From assembly GCA_905221605.1 (NCBI GenBank), contig CAJNDS010002746.1, forward strand, positions 102,889-166,888: DNA of 64,000 nt, written 5' to 3'. The position numbers were made by a program, and so were the translations under genes. This document shows, one piece after another, positions 32,127-42,717 of this stretch (the stretch's first letter is position 1; every line of letters begins with the position of its first letter). Origin of the DNA: Symbiodinium natans (lineage: Eukaryota > Sar > Dinophyceae > Suessiales > Symbiodiniaceae). The notes beneath the pieces are model-generated. The model had not been told where the DNA came from. It made no database searches and worked only from the letters and a program-made list of their open reading frames with translations.

Positions 32127-33189
32127 CTTGCGTGCCGAGGGCTGAGGGTTTAGGGTTTAGGGTTTGGGGTTTAGGGTTTAGGGTTTGGGGTTTAGGGTTT
32201 GGGGTTTAGGGTTTGGGGTTTAGGGTTTAGGGTTTAGGGTTTGGTTATTTTTTTTGCGGTTTAGGGAGGGCTGAGAGAGCTTAGAGAGGCTTAGGGTTTG
32301 ATAAGGAAGGAAAGGGATTCGAACTCTATTCCTTAGGGTCTAGGGTTTAGGGTTTAGGGTTTAGGGTTAGCTTTAGGGGTTTAGGGTTACGCTTTAGGGG
32401 TTTAGAAGAGCCTATAGGGCGAGGAAGATGAACAATTGGCTTTTTAAAGGGGGGGAGATCATCGCAAGTACCTAAGTCGCCTCGGCAGACTCGGGTTCCT
32501 CTGGGACTCTGAACCCTAAACCCTAAACCCCAAACCCTCAACCCTCAAAACCCTAGACACGAAACCCGAAACCCTTGTCGCCTTCTATGTTCCTGTCCAG
32601 CTTTTGGTTGAGGGACTACCGGCCCCTTGAACCCAAGGCCCAAGACCATATTCAGTAGTCACTACTGAGCCAACCATGAAATTTCTGTACTGGGACACAT
32701 GTTTAGGGTCTAGGGCTTAGGTGTACTACCCTCTCCTGAAAGGTGTCAGAATATTCGGCCCTTGTGGGTCTCAAGTATCCTTCTTCGCCGGAGTAACCCT
32801 AAACGCAAAGCCCTAAACCCTAAACCCTCAACCAAGAAGCGCGGAGAGCTCCGCACAACCCTACACCCTACCCAAATCCTAAACCCTAAACCCTAAACAT
32901 GTGTGTGGGAAACCCCCGAACCGCATATTCGCGAACCCCTCACAAAAACTTGATGTGGTTTGGGCGATCGCAAGAGGATACTTAGACCGTGTTAGGGGAA
33001 CTTTCAACCTGTACATCCGCAGACCCTCAACTGTCAACCCTAAACCTGACGTCTCTTTGTTATAAGGCTCTTAGGGGGCAGGGGGCGGGGGGGTTCATGG
33101 GGGTACGTACGCAGGGGACCTGAGGGAAGCTTAGGGAGCCTTAGGGAGTAGGTTCCATACCCCTCTCTCTCTCTCTCCCAAAATCCTAA

Positions 33190-33445
33190 ACTCTCTAAAC
33201 TCTCTAAACCCTCTAAACCCTCTAAACCCTCTAAACCCCCTAAACCCCCTAAACCCCCTAAACCCCCTAAACCCCCTAAACCCCCTAAACCCCCTAAACC
33301 CCCTAAACCCCCTAAACCCCCTAAACCCCCTAAACCCCCTAAACCCCTAAACCCCCTAAACCCCCTAAAACCCCTAAACCCCCTAAACCCCCTAAGCCCC
33401 CTAAACCCCCTAAACCCCCTAAACCCCCTAAACCCCCTAAACCCT
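33190..33445. repeat. Variant array of CCCCCTAAA units
   Basis: More than 25 units, mostly the 8-mer ACCCCCTA, giving a Gly-Leu-rich 204-codon frame that is not a gene. Confidence 0.9.
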
Positions 33446-34267
33446 AAACCGCTTGAACCGCCTCCCCTAAGAACCTTATAACTTTGGTCGGGCCCGGCGC
33501 GCCTGTGCATCGGCCATGGGATAGGCGCCTTGCTCCTTGAACTGACCGAGGACTCAAACTGAACTAGCGAGATGATATGGGGGGATGATGCTCCCCAAAC
33601 CCTAAACCCTAAACCCCAAACCCTAAACCCTAAACCCCAAACCCCAAACCCCAAACCCTAAACCCTAAACCCTAAACCCTAAACCCTAAACCCTAAACCC
33701 TAAACCCTAAACCCTAAACCCTAAACCCTAAACCCTAAACCCATTCCGGTCGCCGCAGCAAGGTTTACGACTGGAACGAAGGGGGACATGCGAACCAACT
33801 GGGGAAGGCACGCAAGAAGCCGCGTGGAAGCGGAAGCAGCACTTCGGTGCTCAAGAGCTTGAGACAACATGGGGGAGGGGGGTTTCCGAAATGAGGGTTT
33901 AGAGCTCAGGGTTCAGGGTTGAGGCTTCCGGAATTCGGGGCACCTTGCTGGGGTTCTTATTGTAGGGGCATCGTACTATTTTGGGATCCTGGGGGCCACC
34001 CTGGATCTCTAGAACCCCACACCCTTTTGCATCCAGGCCTGCCGGGTAAGAGCATACGCACAAGCTTGGACACAGGAAGATCCAAACCCTAAACCCTAAA
34101 CCTTAAACCCTAAACCCTCAACCCTGTAAAATCCTATAAAGGCCCCAACTCGCTTCTGTCCCGATTCAGAATAAACCCGGAAAACCATTTCTAACCAGGT
34201 TTCCGCCCCCGAAAACAACAAGCACTCCAAAAACCTAAGCCCTAAACCCTAAAACCCTCTTCCCTGA

Positions 34268-34345
34268 CACCCTAACACCCTAACACCCGAACACCCGAAC
34301 ACCCGAACGCCCGAACACCCGAACACCCGAACACCCAAACACCCC
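34268..34345. repeat. Variant block ACACCCGA / ACACCCTA
   Basis: About nine 8-mers, ending in CCCTAAA. A complementary-type block TGTTAGGG lies at 34508-34550. Confidence 0.85.
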
Positions 34346-34377
34346 AAACCCTAAACCCTAAAACCTAAACCCTAAGC

Positions 34378-34450
34378 CAAGCGTCCGTCTGGTTGGACAC
34401 TCCGCCGGTCATCATGTCCCACAGCGGGCTCTCTTGCGGAACCTGGGGCG
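34378..34450 (-). CDS. Exon candidate (VPQESPLWDMMTGGVSNQTD)
   Basis: Acceptor CCTCCTTTCAG. Frame reads VPQESPLWDMMTGGVSNQTD then AW before the repeat; donor TTG|GCTTAG (GC) is possible. Confidence 0.52.
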
Positions 34451-34911
34451 CTGAAAGGAGGCGCGCATGCGCAGTGCGTGTTTATCTGTGTTTAGTGTTG
34501 GGTTTAGGGTTTGGGGTGTTAGGGTGTTAGGGTGTTAGGGTGTTAGGCTGTTAGGTTTATAGGGCTTATCTTAGGGTACTTACATGGTCTCATAGTATGG
34601 GCCTTCAATAGGGGACCCCTAAAATACCCCGTATATACCCACACAACTCGAGGGGTCCGCACGTCAGAACCCTTAAACAAGTAAGGGACCATGTATCTAC
34701 CCTTAGGGCTTAGGAAGGGGTTCAGGGCTTAGGGTTTCTTGCCGCCTTGCCTATAGGGCTTATAAACAGGGGTTCAGGGTTTCGGGTTTCTTGCCGCCTT
34801 TACGTATCAATTGGGGTTTTGCTTGGTACCCCAGTAACCATATTACAACCCTAAACCCTAAACCCTAAACCCTAAACCCTAAATTGGTTAGTTCATAAGG
34901 GAACCAGAACC

Positions 34912-35019
34912 AAAAAGAAAAGGGGGAAAAGGGTACCCCTGGGCTGCCAAGTTCGGCCTGCACATCCCTGATGGCTTTGAGCTTTGTCCGGTGCAGGAGG
35001 ATGGTGAACAGCCGTGGTC
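34912..35019 (-). CDS. Exon candidate (LFTILLHRTKLKAIRDVQAE)
   Basis: Open frame RLFTILLHRTKLKAIRDVQA, with internal AG (GGACAAAG) and GC-donor (CAG|GCC) options that would shorten it. Confidence 0.45.
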
Positions 35020-35153
35020 GGTGTAGGGTTTAGGGTTTAGGGTTTAGGGTTTGGGATTTAGGGTTAGGGTTTAGGGTTTAGGGTTTAGGGTTTAGGGTTT
35101 AGGGTTTAGGGTTTAGGGTTTAGGGTTTAGGGTTTAGGGTTTCAAAACAAGCC

Positions 35154-35336
35154 CAGGTCAGCAGGGGAGACTTGGAAGTGAACAACCCGGTACACTTGGG
35201 ACAACATCTGCTCCACGAAAGAGGTGTCGAAACCTCTCACATCCTCATGGATGCCCCAAAGAGGTTCTTTCTGACAAAACTTTGGCCATCCACGCGCACA
35301 GCACACATGTGCGTGGGTCATCGTGACAAAAGCCAG
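35154..35336 (-). CDS. Exon candidate of about 61 codons
   Basis: Acceptor ACATACGGCAG; end near CTG|GGCTTG. Key parts: CCARGWPKFCQKEPLWGIHE, DVRGFDTSFVEQMLSQVYRV, VHFQVSPADL. The antisense frame is also long and open (NNPVHLGQHLLHERGVETSH), so strand is inferred from neighbours. Confidence 0.5.
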
Positions 35337-35884
35337 CTGCCGTATGTTGACCACGGCTGGCAAGGCGAGCCTATGACCCTAAACCCTAAACCCTAAACCC
35401 TAAACCCTAAACCCTAAGCCCTAAACCCCAAACCCCAAACCCCAAACCCTAAACCCTAAACCCTAAAGTATAGGGATGTGTTTGCCGCGTTCGCTGGTGA
35501 CGCCGACCTTGAGGACCAAACGAACCCCCAAGCTTGGGGGTCATATTCTGAGGGTTTCTGGCTTAGGGCTTAGGGCTTGTGCCGGAACTGATGCTTTCAA
35601 AGCCTCAATGGCTAGGATTTAGGGTTTAGGGGATAAGGGTTTAGGGTTTAGGGTTTCGGGTTTAGGGGATAAGGGCCCGCTATGGGGGCCTAAGCGCCGG
35701 CAGGGCTCCGCATCTCAGGGACGGAAGCTGGCAGAGCTAGGGTTTGGGGTTTGGGGTTTGGGGTTTAGGGTTCAGCATTTCACGTTCAAGCATTCACTAG
35801 TCAAGCAATTACTCGAGCATTGGAAAAATACCCACCCGCCCGAAGAATCCCATAACATTCAGAAAATATTTCACTTTCATTTGT

Positions 35885-36570
35885 CGGACATTCGTCTGCA
35901 AGGCGCATTTTCTGCCCTGCCGACGAATTTCTTTGAGGCCCAAATTCGTCGGAAAAGGCGCAATTTGGGCCTTGCCGATGAATTTCACTAAGGTTTGGCC
36001 CCTTTTTGGACTTGCCGACGAATTTATGGCCTTTGCCAACGAATTTAAGGCCCAAATTGCCGACGAATTTCATAAAGGTTTTGCCCAATTTAAATTTTGC
36101 CTGCCGACGAATTTCATTCAGGTTTAGCCCAAATTCGGCCTTGCCGATGAATTTGGCCTTGCCGACGAATTCGTCGGCAAGGCTGAAATTTGGGCCTTGC
36201 CGACGAATCCATGAAGGCTTGAAACCTTCAGGATTCGTCGGCAAGGCTCAATTTGGGCCTTGCCGACGAATTCATTAAGGTTGGGGGTCAAATTTTGGCC
36301 TTGCCGACGAATTCATTAAGGTTTACGGCCCAAATTGGCCCTTGCCGACGAATTTCATTAAAGGTTGAGCCCAAATTGGGCCTTGCCGACGAATTTACAA
36401 GGCGCATTTTGGGCCTTGCCGACGAATTTCATTAAGGCTGCCGACGAATCAATTAAGGTTTATAAACCTTCAGAATTCGTCGGCAAGGCTCAAATTTGGG
36501 CCTTGCCGACGAGTTCATTAAGGTCGGGGGTCAAATTTGGGCCTTGCCGACGAATTCATTAAGGTTAAAG
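35885..36570. repeat. Palindromic satellite built on GCCTTGCCGACGAATT
   Basis: About 18 copies of TTGCCGACGAATT spaced mostly 40-60 bp, several as inverted pairs. 36156-36183 is a perfect 28-base palindrome. Frames repeat ADEF/PTNF peptides in several registers, so it is not coding. Confidence 0.85.
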
Positions 36571-36872
36571 TATACATGTGAAAGAGAGTGTTTAGGGTTT
36601 AGGGTTTAGGGTTTAGGGCTTCAGGGTTTTAGGATCAGACTTGCGCTTCAGTTTCTAAACCCGAAACCCTAAACCCTAAACCCTAAGCCCTAAACCCTAA
36701 GCCCTAAGCCCTAAACCCTAAGCCTTAAACCCTAAGCCCTAAACCTCAACCGCAAGGATGGCTTCCTGCAGTAAGGTCCTGCCTCGAAGGGTTGCCCAAT
36801 GACTGGACACGTGGCCTCGTGGCGGACCGACAAAGGCACAATGGGTTTAGGGTTTAGGGTTTGGGGTTTAGG

Positions 36873-36940
36873 GTTTCAGGGTTTCAGGGTTTCAGGGTTT
36901 CAGGGTTTCAGGGTTTCAGGGTTTCAGGGTTTCAGGGTTT
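36873..36940. repeat. Variant block TTTCAGGG (8-mer)
   Basis: Eight tandem TTTCAGGG units in a TTTAGGG context. Confidence 0.9.
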
Positions 36941-36950
36941 AGGGTCTGTG

Positions 36951-37024
36951 CTTCCTGCGGGGTTCGGAATGAGGGAGGAGTAGTAATGGTGGCCATAGTC
37001 GTACACCTTTCCTTCATTATCGGG
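36951..37024 (-). CDS. Exon candidate (NEGKVYDYGHHYYSSLIPNP)
   Basis: Island between telomere tracts; frame PDNEGKVYDYGHHYYSSLIP then NPAGSTDP. GAAAG|G inside may be the acceptor. Tyr/His-rich. Confidence 0.52.
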
Positions 37025-37385
37025 GGTTTAGGGTTTAGGGTTTAGGGTTTAGGGTTTAGGGTTCAGGGGCTTCGAAGCTGTGAGGATGGGACACAGGGCC
37101 AATTGGGTCTCAGGATCGATTTTCGTGGAATTTGACCGACCCAGCATCCCCTGAACCAGGGTTTAGGGTTTAGGGTTTAGGGTTTAGGGTTTAGGGTTCA
37201 ACAGTAACCTAGGGGTTAATAGTAACCTAGGGATAGCACGGGTGCCCTTTCTTGGCTTTAAAGGGGGCTTGTAAGGGAGCCTGAGCCCAAAAAACGAAGG
37301 GAATAAGGGCCTACTGTGTGTCCTGGTTAAGCATACTTCAACGACCATCAGCCAGAAGGGTATGCGGTCAGCGTAACCACTTTGG

Positions 37386-37508
37386 ATTACTACTAGTTGC
37401 TTAAGAACCGCCAAAAAAAACAAGATTAGAAAACAAAAACACAATTATCTCTTTCTTACCCTTATAAGGAAGGATATTGTTTTGGGGGGGTTCTCAAGCA
37501 ATTGATAG
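37386..37508. mobile_element. MITE-like hairpin, family H
   Basis: CTACTAGTTGCTTAAGAACC at left and GGTTCTCAAGCAATTGATAG at right, AT-rich middle with TTACCCTTATAAGGAAGGAT. A third copy is near 61882-62000. Confidence 0.7.
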
Positions 37509-37674
37509 ATTAGGGTTTAGAATTTAGGATCAGCGAGAAAGGAGTCCAACATCCATGCAAGTGAAACAGGGTTCCCAGCCTCAAGAAGGCCAGATCCTCA
37601 GAACAGTCACCCTCCAAAACCTGAACCCTAAACCCTAACCCTAAACCCTAAACCCTAAACCCCAAACCCTAAAC

Positions 37675-37755
37675 CCTGCTCCGATGCTTCTGAGGCTCCA
37701 TGATGCGAAGGGATGCATTAGGGTTGGGCGACCCCGCGCCCACCAGCCCGGTCCT
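37675..37755 (-). CDS. Exon candidate (RTGLVGAGSPNPNASLRIME)
   Basis: Acceptor AACTGCAG, donor AGG|GTTTAG where the intron starts directly with telomere repeat; exactly 27 codons, phase 0-0. Confidence 0.57.
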
Positions 37756-37836
37756 CTGCAGTTAGTTTAGGGTTTAGGGTTTAGGGTTTAGGGTTTAGGG
37801 TTTAGGGTTTAGGGTTTAGGGTTTAGGGTTTAGGGT

Positions 37837-37882
<46 letters not shown>

Positions 37883-38090
37883 GTTTTAGGGTTAGGGTTT
37901 GGGGTAGATAGCGTTTAAGATATTGCGTGTAGGGCAAAAAGGCTCAGGTTCGTTCGGGCCGTTAGGGCTATGAGGTGGGTTTCAGGTTCTCGTGGCTTTT
38001 TCAGGATAGACCGGTAACCCTGTCCCTGGGTAGCTTTAGGGTTTGGGGTTTAGGGTTTAGGGTTCAGGGTCGAAGCCCAAGGTCTACGCA

Positions 38091-38187
38091 GCGCGTGGTT
38101 GAGGGTCCGGCTGCATGTCACCGCCAAGCGACACTGTGCATCCAGGCCAGCCAAGAACACAGTAGGCGAAGTTGATATCCGATGGCC
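38091..38187 (-). CDS. Exon candidate (GHRISTSPTVFLAGLDAQCR)
   Basis: Acceptor CCTATGCCAG|GGC, frame continues LAVTCSRTLNHAL to donor C|GTAGAC. Confidence 0.53.
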
Positions 38188-38389
38188 CTGGCATAGGGTT
38201 TAGGGTTCAGGGTTTAGGGGAAATTGTAGGGGGCCGATCCAAGCGAGCAGCTGTGCCGGCTACGTACTCTACAGGAAGCTTCACAAACGAAATCGCATGT
38301 ACTCACATGCGATGGTCTTGAACATGCTGAGCCCAAGTTAGAACATAGAACACGGAGTTGAAACCCTAAGAAGGCTCAAGGTTACTTAC

Positions 38390-38477
38390 CCGGTTGCTGA
38401 GACCCGAAAACCGAGGATGCGCGGTAAGACAAAACATGACAAAACAAAGCCTTCTTTGTGTCAAGGATTTTCATTGT
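38390..38477 (-). CDS. Exon candidate with GTAAGT donor
   Basis: Acceptor CTTCGTAAG, donor CCGG|GTAAGT (consensus), 29 codons plus one base. Reads TMKILDTKKALFCHVLSYRA then SSVFGSQQP. Confidence 0.66.
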
Positions 38478-38609
38478 CTTACGAAGAGAGGCAGGGTTCT
38501 AACGGTACTGCCCTAAACCCTGAACCCTGAACCCTGAACCCTGAACCCTGAACCCTAAACCCTAAACCCTCAACCCTCAACCCTCAACCCTCAACCCTAA
38601 ACCCTAAAC

Positions 38610-38707
38610 CCCATAGAAACCGTAGGCAAGTCCTCAGCGAGGGCGCCTTCATAGTATATCATCTTGATGGCTTGGATGTGGTTCCTCCCTGTGACATTGA
38701 AACCTTG
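38610..38707 (-). CDS. Exon candidate (NHIQAIKMIYYEGALAEDLP)
   Basis: Acceptor TTAGGGCCTAAG-like CCTAAG; frame QGFNVTGRNHIQAIKMIYYE then GALAEDLPTVSM; donor GG|GTTTAG starts in telomere repeat. Confidence 0.62.
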
Positions 38708-38833
38708 CTTAGGCTTTAGGGTTTAGGGTTTAGGGTTTAGGGTTTAGGGTTTAGGGTTTGGGGTTTGGGGTTTGGGGTTTGGGGTTTGGGGTTTGGGGTT
38801 TGGGGTTTGGGGTTTAGGGTTCAAGGGCTTTCG

Positions 38834-38917
38834 TCAGCAGAGGCGTCGTGGCTCCACAATGGATTCACCCCCTTCCCCTCTAACAACGCGACCAAAGCCC
38901 TTCACACCCCCTGCCTC
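38834..38917 (-). CDS. Exon candidate with stop codon
   Basis: Acceptor GCTAATTAG|GAG, exactly 28 codons including TGA: EAGGVKGFGRVVRGEGGESI then VEPRRLC. It lies upstream (minus sense) of 38610-38707, so it may instead end at a donor before the stop, or belong to another transcript. Confidence 0.5.
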   Translation of the reverse strand, partial: EAGGVKGFGRVVRGEGGESIVEPRRLC

Positions 38918-39299
38918 CTAATTAGCTTCTCTCATGACTTGCCAGCAGGATCTGCAAAAAAACACAACCCTAAACCCTAAACCCTAAACCCTAAACCCTA
39001 AACCCTAAACCTTAAACCCTTGCATTGCATAGGATTTGCTTCTGGGCTTGGGTTCCAGCGCCCTCGGGCTGTGACTGTTTAAGGGCCCTACTTGAAGGTT
39101 CGTCGGAAATTGAGCAGGGTTTAGGGTTTAGGGGCTGTTTCTATGTATTTAGTTTTCTATCTATGTTTGTTTATTGTTGTTATATGTTTATCGTTTCTTC
39201 CGTTGGTCTTTGTTTCTTAAATTGGTCTTTCTTAAAGGGGGGGGTAGGAGGACCTTAAGCTAAACCTCTTAGATTTAAGGTTTTTGAGAAAAAACAACT

Positions 39300-39347
39300 C
39301 CCGGCATTTTGAACGGCCCAAACCATCAACTGCTGAATAGCAGAAGC
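39300..39347 (-). CDS. Exon candidate (ASAIQQLMVWAVQNAGS)
   Basis: Acceptor GTGATTTTCAG|GCT is strong. The intron side (39348-39540) is AT-richer and free of telomere repeats, unlike most neighbours. Confidence 0.57.
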
Positions 39348-39905
39348 CTGAAAATCACAGTATCAACTTGATACCCCCTTTAAAACAGCAACATAACCAC
39401 CGAAAGATATAGTCACCAACGAACAAGCCCCTGTTTTGTCGAAAGGTAAGGCTACCCCACTTCATGACCAGAGGCAGGTGGAATATGTGGTTACAAGATC
39501 GACACAATCCCCTTACTGGCTTCTTCAAAAAACAATCTAAACCCTAAGCCCTAAACCCTGGACCCCAAAACCCTAAACCCTAAACCCCTTTACGAAAACG
39601 GGAACACGGAATATTCGGGTGGGAGCACAGGGCAAACATCAGAATGAAGGGATAACTAGAACGAGCTCGTGTTCAGGCACGTGAAAACTTTCATGCAGTT
39701 TCGGGGTTAAGGTTTAGGGGGGCTGATACTAGACCCAAGAGAAACCTAGCAATAAAAAGGGTCCCCTTTTTTGGTTTCAAGGGGCTTAAAAGGGAACCTA
39801 AACCCTAAGAAAGGGATCAAGGTCCTGTTCTGGGTCCTAGCCCAAAACCCTCAACCCTAAACCCGAAACTGCATGCTAGTTTAGGGTTTAGGCGCGTCTT
39901 GCAAC

Positions 39906-40012
39906 CCAGCTGCAGCGACATACGAAATAGTTGCCAGAATCGGCTGTCAACGACAAAGAAGCAGGGACAACTTGAACGTAGCTGTCGTTGGCCACCTCCT
40001 GTCTCATGATGA
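39906..40012 (-). CDS. Exon candidate (IMRQEVANDSYVQVVPASLS)
   Basis: Acceptor CCCTAAG, donor TGG|GTTGCA, 35 codons plus two bases. The tail LTADSGNYFVCRCSW has an immunoglobulin-like D-S-G-x-Y-x-x-C look, but that may be chance. Confidence 0.67.
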
Positions 40013-40245
40013 CTTAGGGTTTAGGGTTTAGGTTTTAGGGTCTAGGGCCTAGGGTTTAGGGTCTCTGGAGAAGGAAAGTAAGTTGCCAAACAAGTTCAGG
40101 CATCTTCCAGGACCACCAATCAGTAGCAGTGTTGACTCCACCCGCCCCTACAACCCCCCTCAACCTCCCCGGACCCCCAACTAGGGACACGAGACCCCCT
40201 GGAACGGAAGAAGTTTTTGGAAGTGGGCTGTTGACTTCAGTTTAG

Positions 40246-40345
40246 GCCTAAACCCTGAAAGGAATAGGCTTGGGTGGCTTTGTGTGTTAAATGGCCCTCC
40301 ACTATCGCGCCATGGCTGCTCTTCGCATGTCGCGAAGCTTGCGAA
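40246..40345. repeat. Dispersed repeat, copy 3, inverted
   Basis: GGAATAGGCTTGGGTGGCTT, AATGGCCCTCCACTATCG, TCGCGAAGCTTGCGAAGCGA: reverse complement of the core of copies 1 and 2. Confidence 0.7.
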
Positions 40346-40592
40346 GCGAGTCTGCATCCCAACAACGCAGCTTCTGCGTCATGTCGCGGCAAACCCCCTA
40401 AACCCTAAACCCTAAACCCTAACCCTAAACCCTAAACCCTAAGCCCTAAGCCCTAAACCCTAAACCCTGAACCCTGAACCCTGAACCCTGAACCCTGAAC
40501 CCTGAACCCTGAACCCTAGCCCTAAACCCTAAACCCTAAACCCTAAACCCTAAACCCTAGCCCCAAACCTGAACCCTCCACTTAACAGATAC

Positions 40593-40625
40593 CAGGGTGT
40601 GGGACCGCAACCGGGTTTGGGCTTC
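40593..40625 (-). CDS. Micro-exon candidate (EAQTRLRSHTL)
   Basis: Acceptor CTGCACACAG|GAA, donor CTG|GTATCT, exactly 11 codons. Confidence 0.48.
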
Positions 40626-41359
40626 CTGTGTGCAGTGGGGATCACGGGTCAGAGGCGCTGCAAGGATTCATTTTGGGTTTAGGGTTTAGGGTTTAGGGTT
40701 TACGGTTTCGGCTTTGGCTGTTGAACTAGGCAGGCTCGTTCTCATGCACTCGAAACAGAGCAAAATCAGAAGGAAGCAAGCCGTTTGGGGGTTTACGAAA
40801 TTCGGGCTACCTTATTGGGGTCCATATTATCAGGCCCTAAACCCTAAACCCTAAACCCCAAACGCCCTAAACCCTAAACCCTAAACCCTAAGCCCTAAAC
40901 CCTAAACCCTAAACCCTAAGCCCCCATTTGGGAAGTCCTTTACCTCAAGTCCTCTTGTAGCCTCGTGGTTTGCTAGGCACCTGCTGCAAGCCTGCTTGCA
41001 GCTTGAAGGGCATTTGTTTAAGGGTTTAGGCTTAGGATATCTAGTGTTTAGGGTTTAGGGTTTAGGATTTAGGGCTTGGGGTTCAGGCTTTAGGTGGGAC
41101 CTGTATGTTTCAGGCACGATCCCGTGGCCTTGCCACCCTGAACTTTAGCCCGGGTGCGCTGGGCACGACATGCCACTTCTCCAATAACCAGCGAGAAGAA
41201 AAGGCAACATTGAGCATTTCTACTGAATGGAGGGAAACCCAAAGAGTTTGAAGTGCAACTATTGGTTAAGCAAGGTCTAGGGTTTCGGGTTTTAGGGTTT
41301 AAGGTTTGGGGCTTCGGGCTTGGGGCTCAGGGCTCAGTTAGAACATGCCGTCAAGCCAC

Positions 41360-41450
41360 CCCCCACGAAGGGTTGCTGCAATTCGTGTTCTGGCAGTTTT
41401 TCTCCCTGCCAGAGAGATGCGAGGCATCAGGTGCACGGTCAAAGGGCTTT
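41360..41450 (-). CDS. Exon candidate (FDRAPDASHLSGREKNCQNT)
   Basis: After GGCAAAG the frame reads PFDRAPDASHLSGREKNCQN then TNCSNPSWGVA and a stop. Cys/Asn-rich. Confidence 0.5.
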
Positions 41451-41511
41451 GCCGACCGAAACCCTAAAACCCTAAACCCTAAACCTTCAACCCTAAACCC
41501 TAAACCCTAAA

Positions 41512-41549
41512 CTCCTGAGGGTGCTGATCATAGATCGTTCTCAGAAAGG
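41512..41549 (-). CDS. Small exon candidate (FLRTIYDQHPQE)
   Basis: Acceptor TAGAACAG, twelve codons plus two bases; the 3' boundary abuts the telomere tract. Confidence 0.45.
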
Positions 41550-41903
41550 CTGTTCTAAACACCGGTGCCCGCCTGAGGGATTCAAGGATTTGGGCGTTTT
41601 AGGGTTTAGGGTTTAGGGTTTTAGGTTTGACGGGCTTTTGGGCTCGGAGTTCTTGGGCCAGGGCGGTTGGTGCACCAGTCGGGTCTTGAACATAAAAAGC
41701 CTTTGAAAACTGACGTTTTTAGCTTTAGGGTTCCGGGTTTAGGTTGAACAGGGGCCAAAAGATCGGGCTTTTGCGCGGAAGCCGGTTCTACTCCTTCGGA
41801 CCACGGAGAAGCCCTGTTCCTCCTACGAGGAACCTGAACTCAAGCTGTTTCCGCCCCCTAAACCCTTTTTAGAGGGGTAGGGTTTAGGGTTTTTAGGGTT
41901 AAA

Positions 41904-42019
41904 CTTCAAACTGCAATCATATCTGATGCCATCCAGTCGCAAAGAGATCATTTCGCCGGGATCGAAATGCAAGTCCGTCAGATTGATGGAGCAGTTCTGA
42001 GTCACCGAGGATGACAGGT
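41904..42019 (-). CDS. Exon candidate (NLTDLHFDPGEMISLRLDGI)
   Basis: Continuous frame LSSSVTQNCSINLTDLHFDP then GEMISLRLDGIRYDCSLK. Alternating pattern suggests beta strands. The left end meets a telomere-like tract, the right end a family-L inverted repeat. Confidence 0.6.
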
Positions 42020-42116
42020 CAAGGGGCTAAAGGCGGTACCCTGATAGGGGCCCCTTCGGGGTTACATAGGGGCTACTAAGGTATATAGGGACTCTATAAG
42101 GTGTATATACGGGGTT

Positions 42117-42234
42117 ACCTAGTTGCTGAGTTCGTCTGCCCCCCCCCCCCCCCCCCAAAAAAAAAGGTGTACAATTTCAATTCTATAGGGGATGATCGTA
42201 TCCCAAAAAGTGAAAAGTGTACTCATTCAGCTAC
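42117..42234. mobile_element. MITE-like element, family D
   Basis: Left TAGTTGCTGAGTTC, right GTACTCATTCAGCTACT; inner GATGATCGTATCCCAAAAAG. A C-run followed by an A-run sits near the left end, as in the copy at 5346. Confidence 0.7.
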
Positions 42235-42397
42235 TGAGGTTATATAGGGAATGAGATTGATCCCTTGCAGGGGTGCCCTCCCTAAACCCTAAACCCTAAA
42301 CGCTAAACCCTGAACCCTAAACCAAACGGGCATGGTCTGGACAGGTCTTGACTGTCGCACTCGGATGTTGCAAAGTTGCATCATCCGCACTGAGCCC

Positions 42398-42541
42398 TCA
42401 CAGTTCCAATGGCGACGTGAAGCCCATCCCAGGAAACCCCACAACTTCGGCTAAGTCTAAGTTAGGCGAACGTGGCAGAGCCTCATGTAGAGAAGTTCGC
42501 ATTGGGTACGAAGGGGCTGAAGCCATACCCGCATGTCGGCC
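42398..42541 (-). CDS. Exon candidate with stop codon (LHEALPRSPNLDLAEVVGFP)
   Basis: After GGGCTTAG, exactly 47 codons and TGA: GRHAGMASAPSYPMRTSLHE, ALPRSPNLDLAEVVGFPGMG, FTSPLEL. It is separated from the next upstream exon by only 20 bases of telomere-like repeat. Confidence 0.58.
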   Translation of the reverse strand, partial: GRHAGMASAPSYPMRTSLHEALPRSPNLDLAEVVGFPGMGFTSPLEL

Positions 42542-42561
42542 CTAAGCCCTAAACCCTAAAC

Positions 42562-42717
42562 CCTGGATAAACATCTCTTGTTTCGAAGCTCCGGTTGGGT
42601 TTGAAGGCGGGCCCTACGGCTCCAAAACACCTTCTCTGGAGGATCAAACTCGAGGTTCTCGCACTCTTTACACACAAGCCGAATGCAAGTCGAGCAAAAC
42701 ACGCCCACCCGCAGCCC
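42562..42717 (-). CDS. Exon candidate with CxxC-x5-CxxC-like cysteines? (CSTCIRLVCKEC)
   Basis: After GGGTAG, exactly 52 codons, phase 0-0: GLRVGVFCSTCIRLVCKECE, NLEFDPPEKVFWSRRARLQT, QPELRNKRCLSR. The two CxxC pairs (CSTC, then CKEC four residues on) could bind zinc; identity unknown. Confidence 0.6.

Noticed and set aside
32310-32340. GATTCGAAC resembling a tRNA T-loop
   Set aside because: No acceptor, D or anticodon stem can be formed around it.
33040-33654. A 204-codon minus frame, the longest in the window
   Set aside because: Most residues are Gly/Leu/Phe translations of CCCCCTAAA repeats; only 33476-33590 is unique, where another minus frame is the better exon candidate.
35172-35396. 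Plus-strand 74-codon frame
   Set aside because: Antisense to a better-bounded minus exon candidate; its end is telomere-repeat translation.
35801-36562. Repeated ADEF/PTNF peptide frames
   Set aside because: Products of the palindromic satellite, open in both strands.
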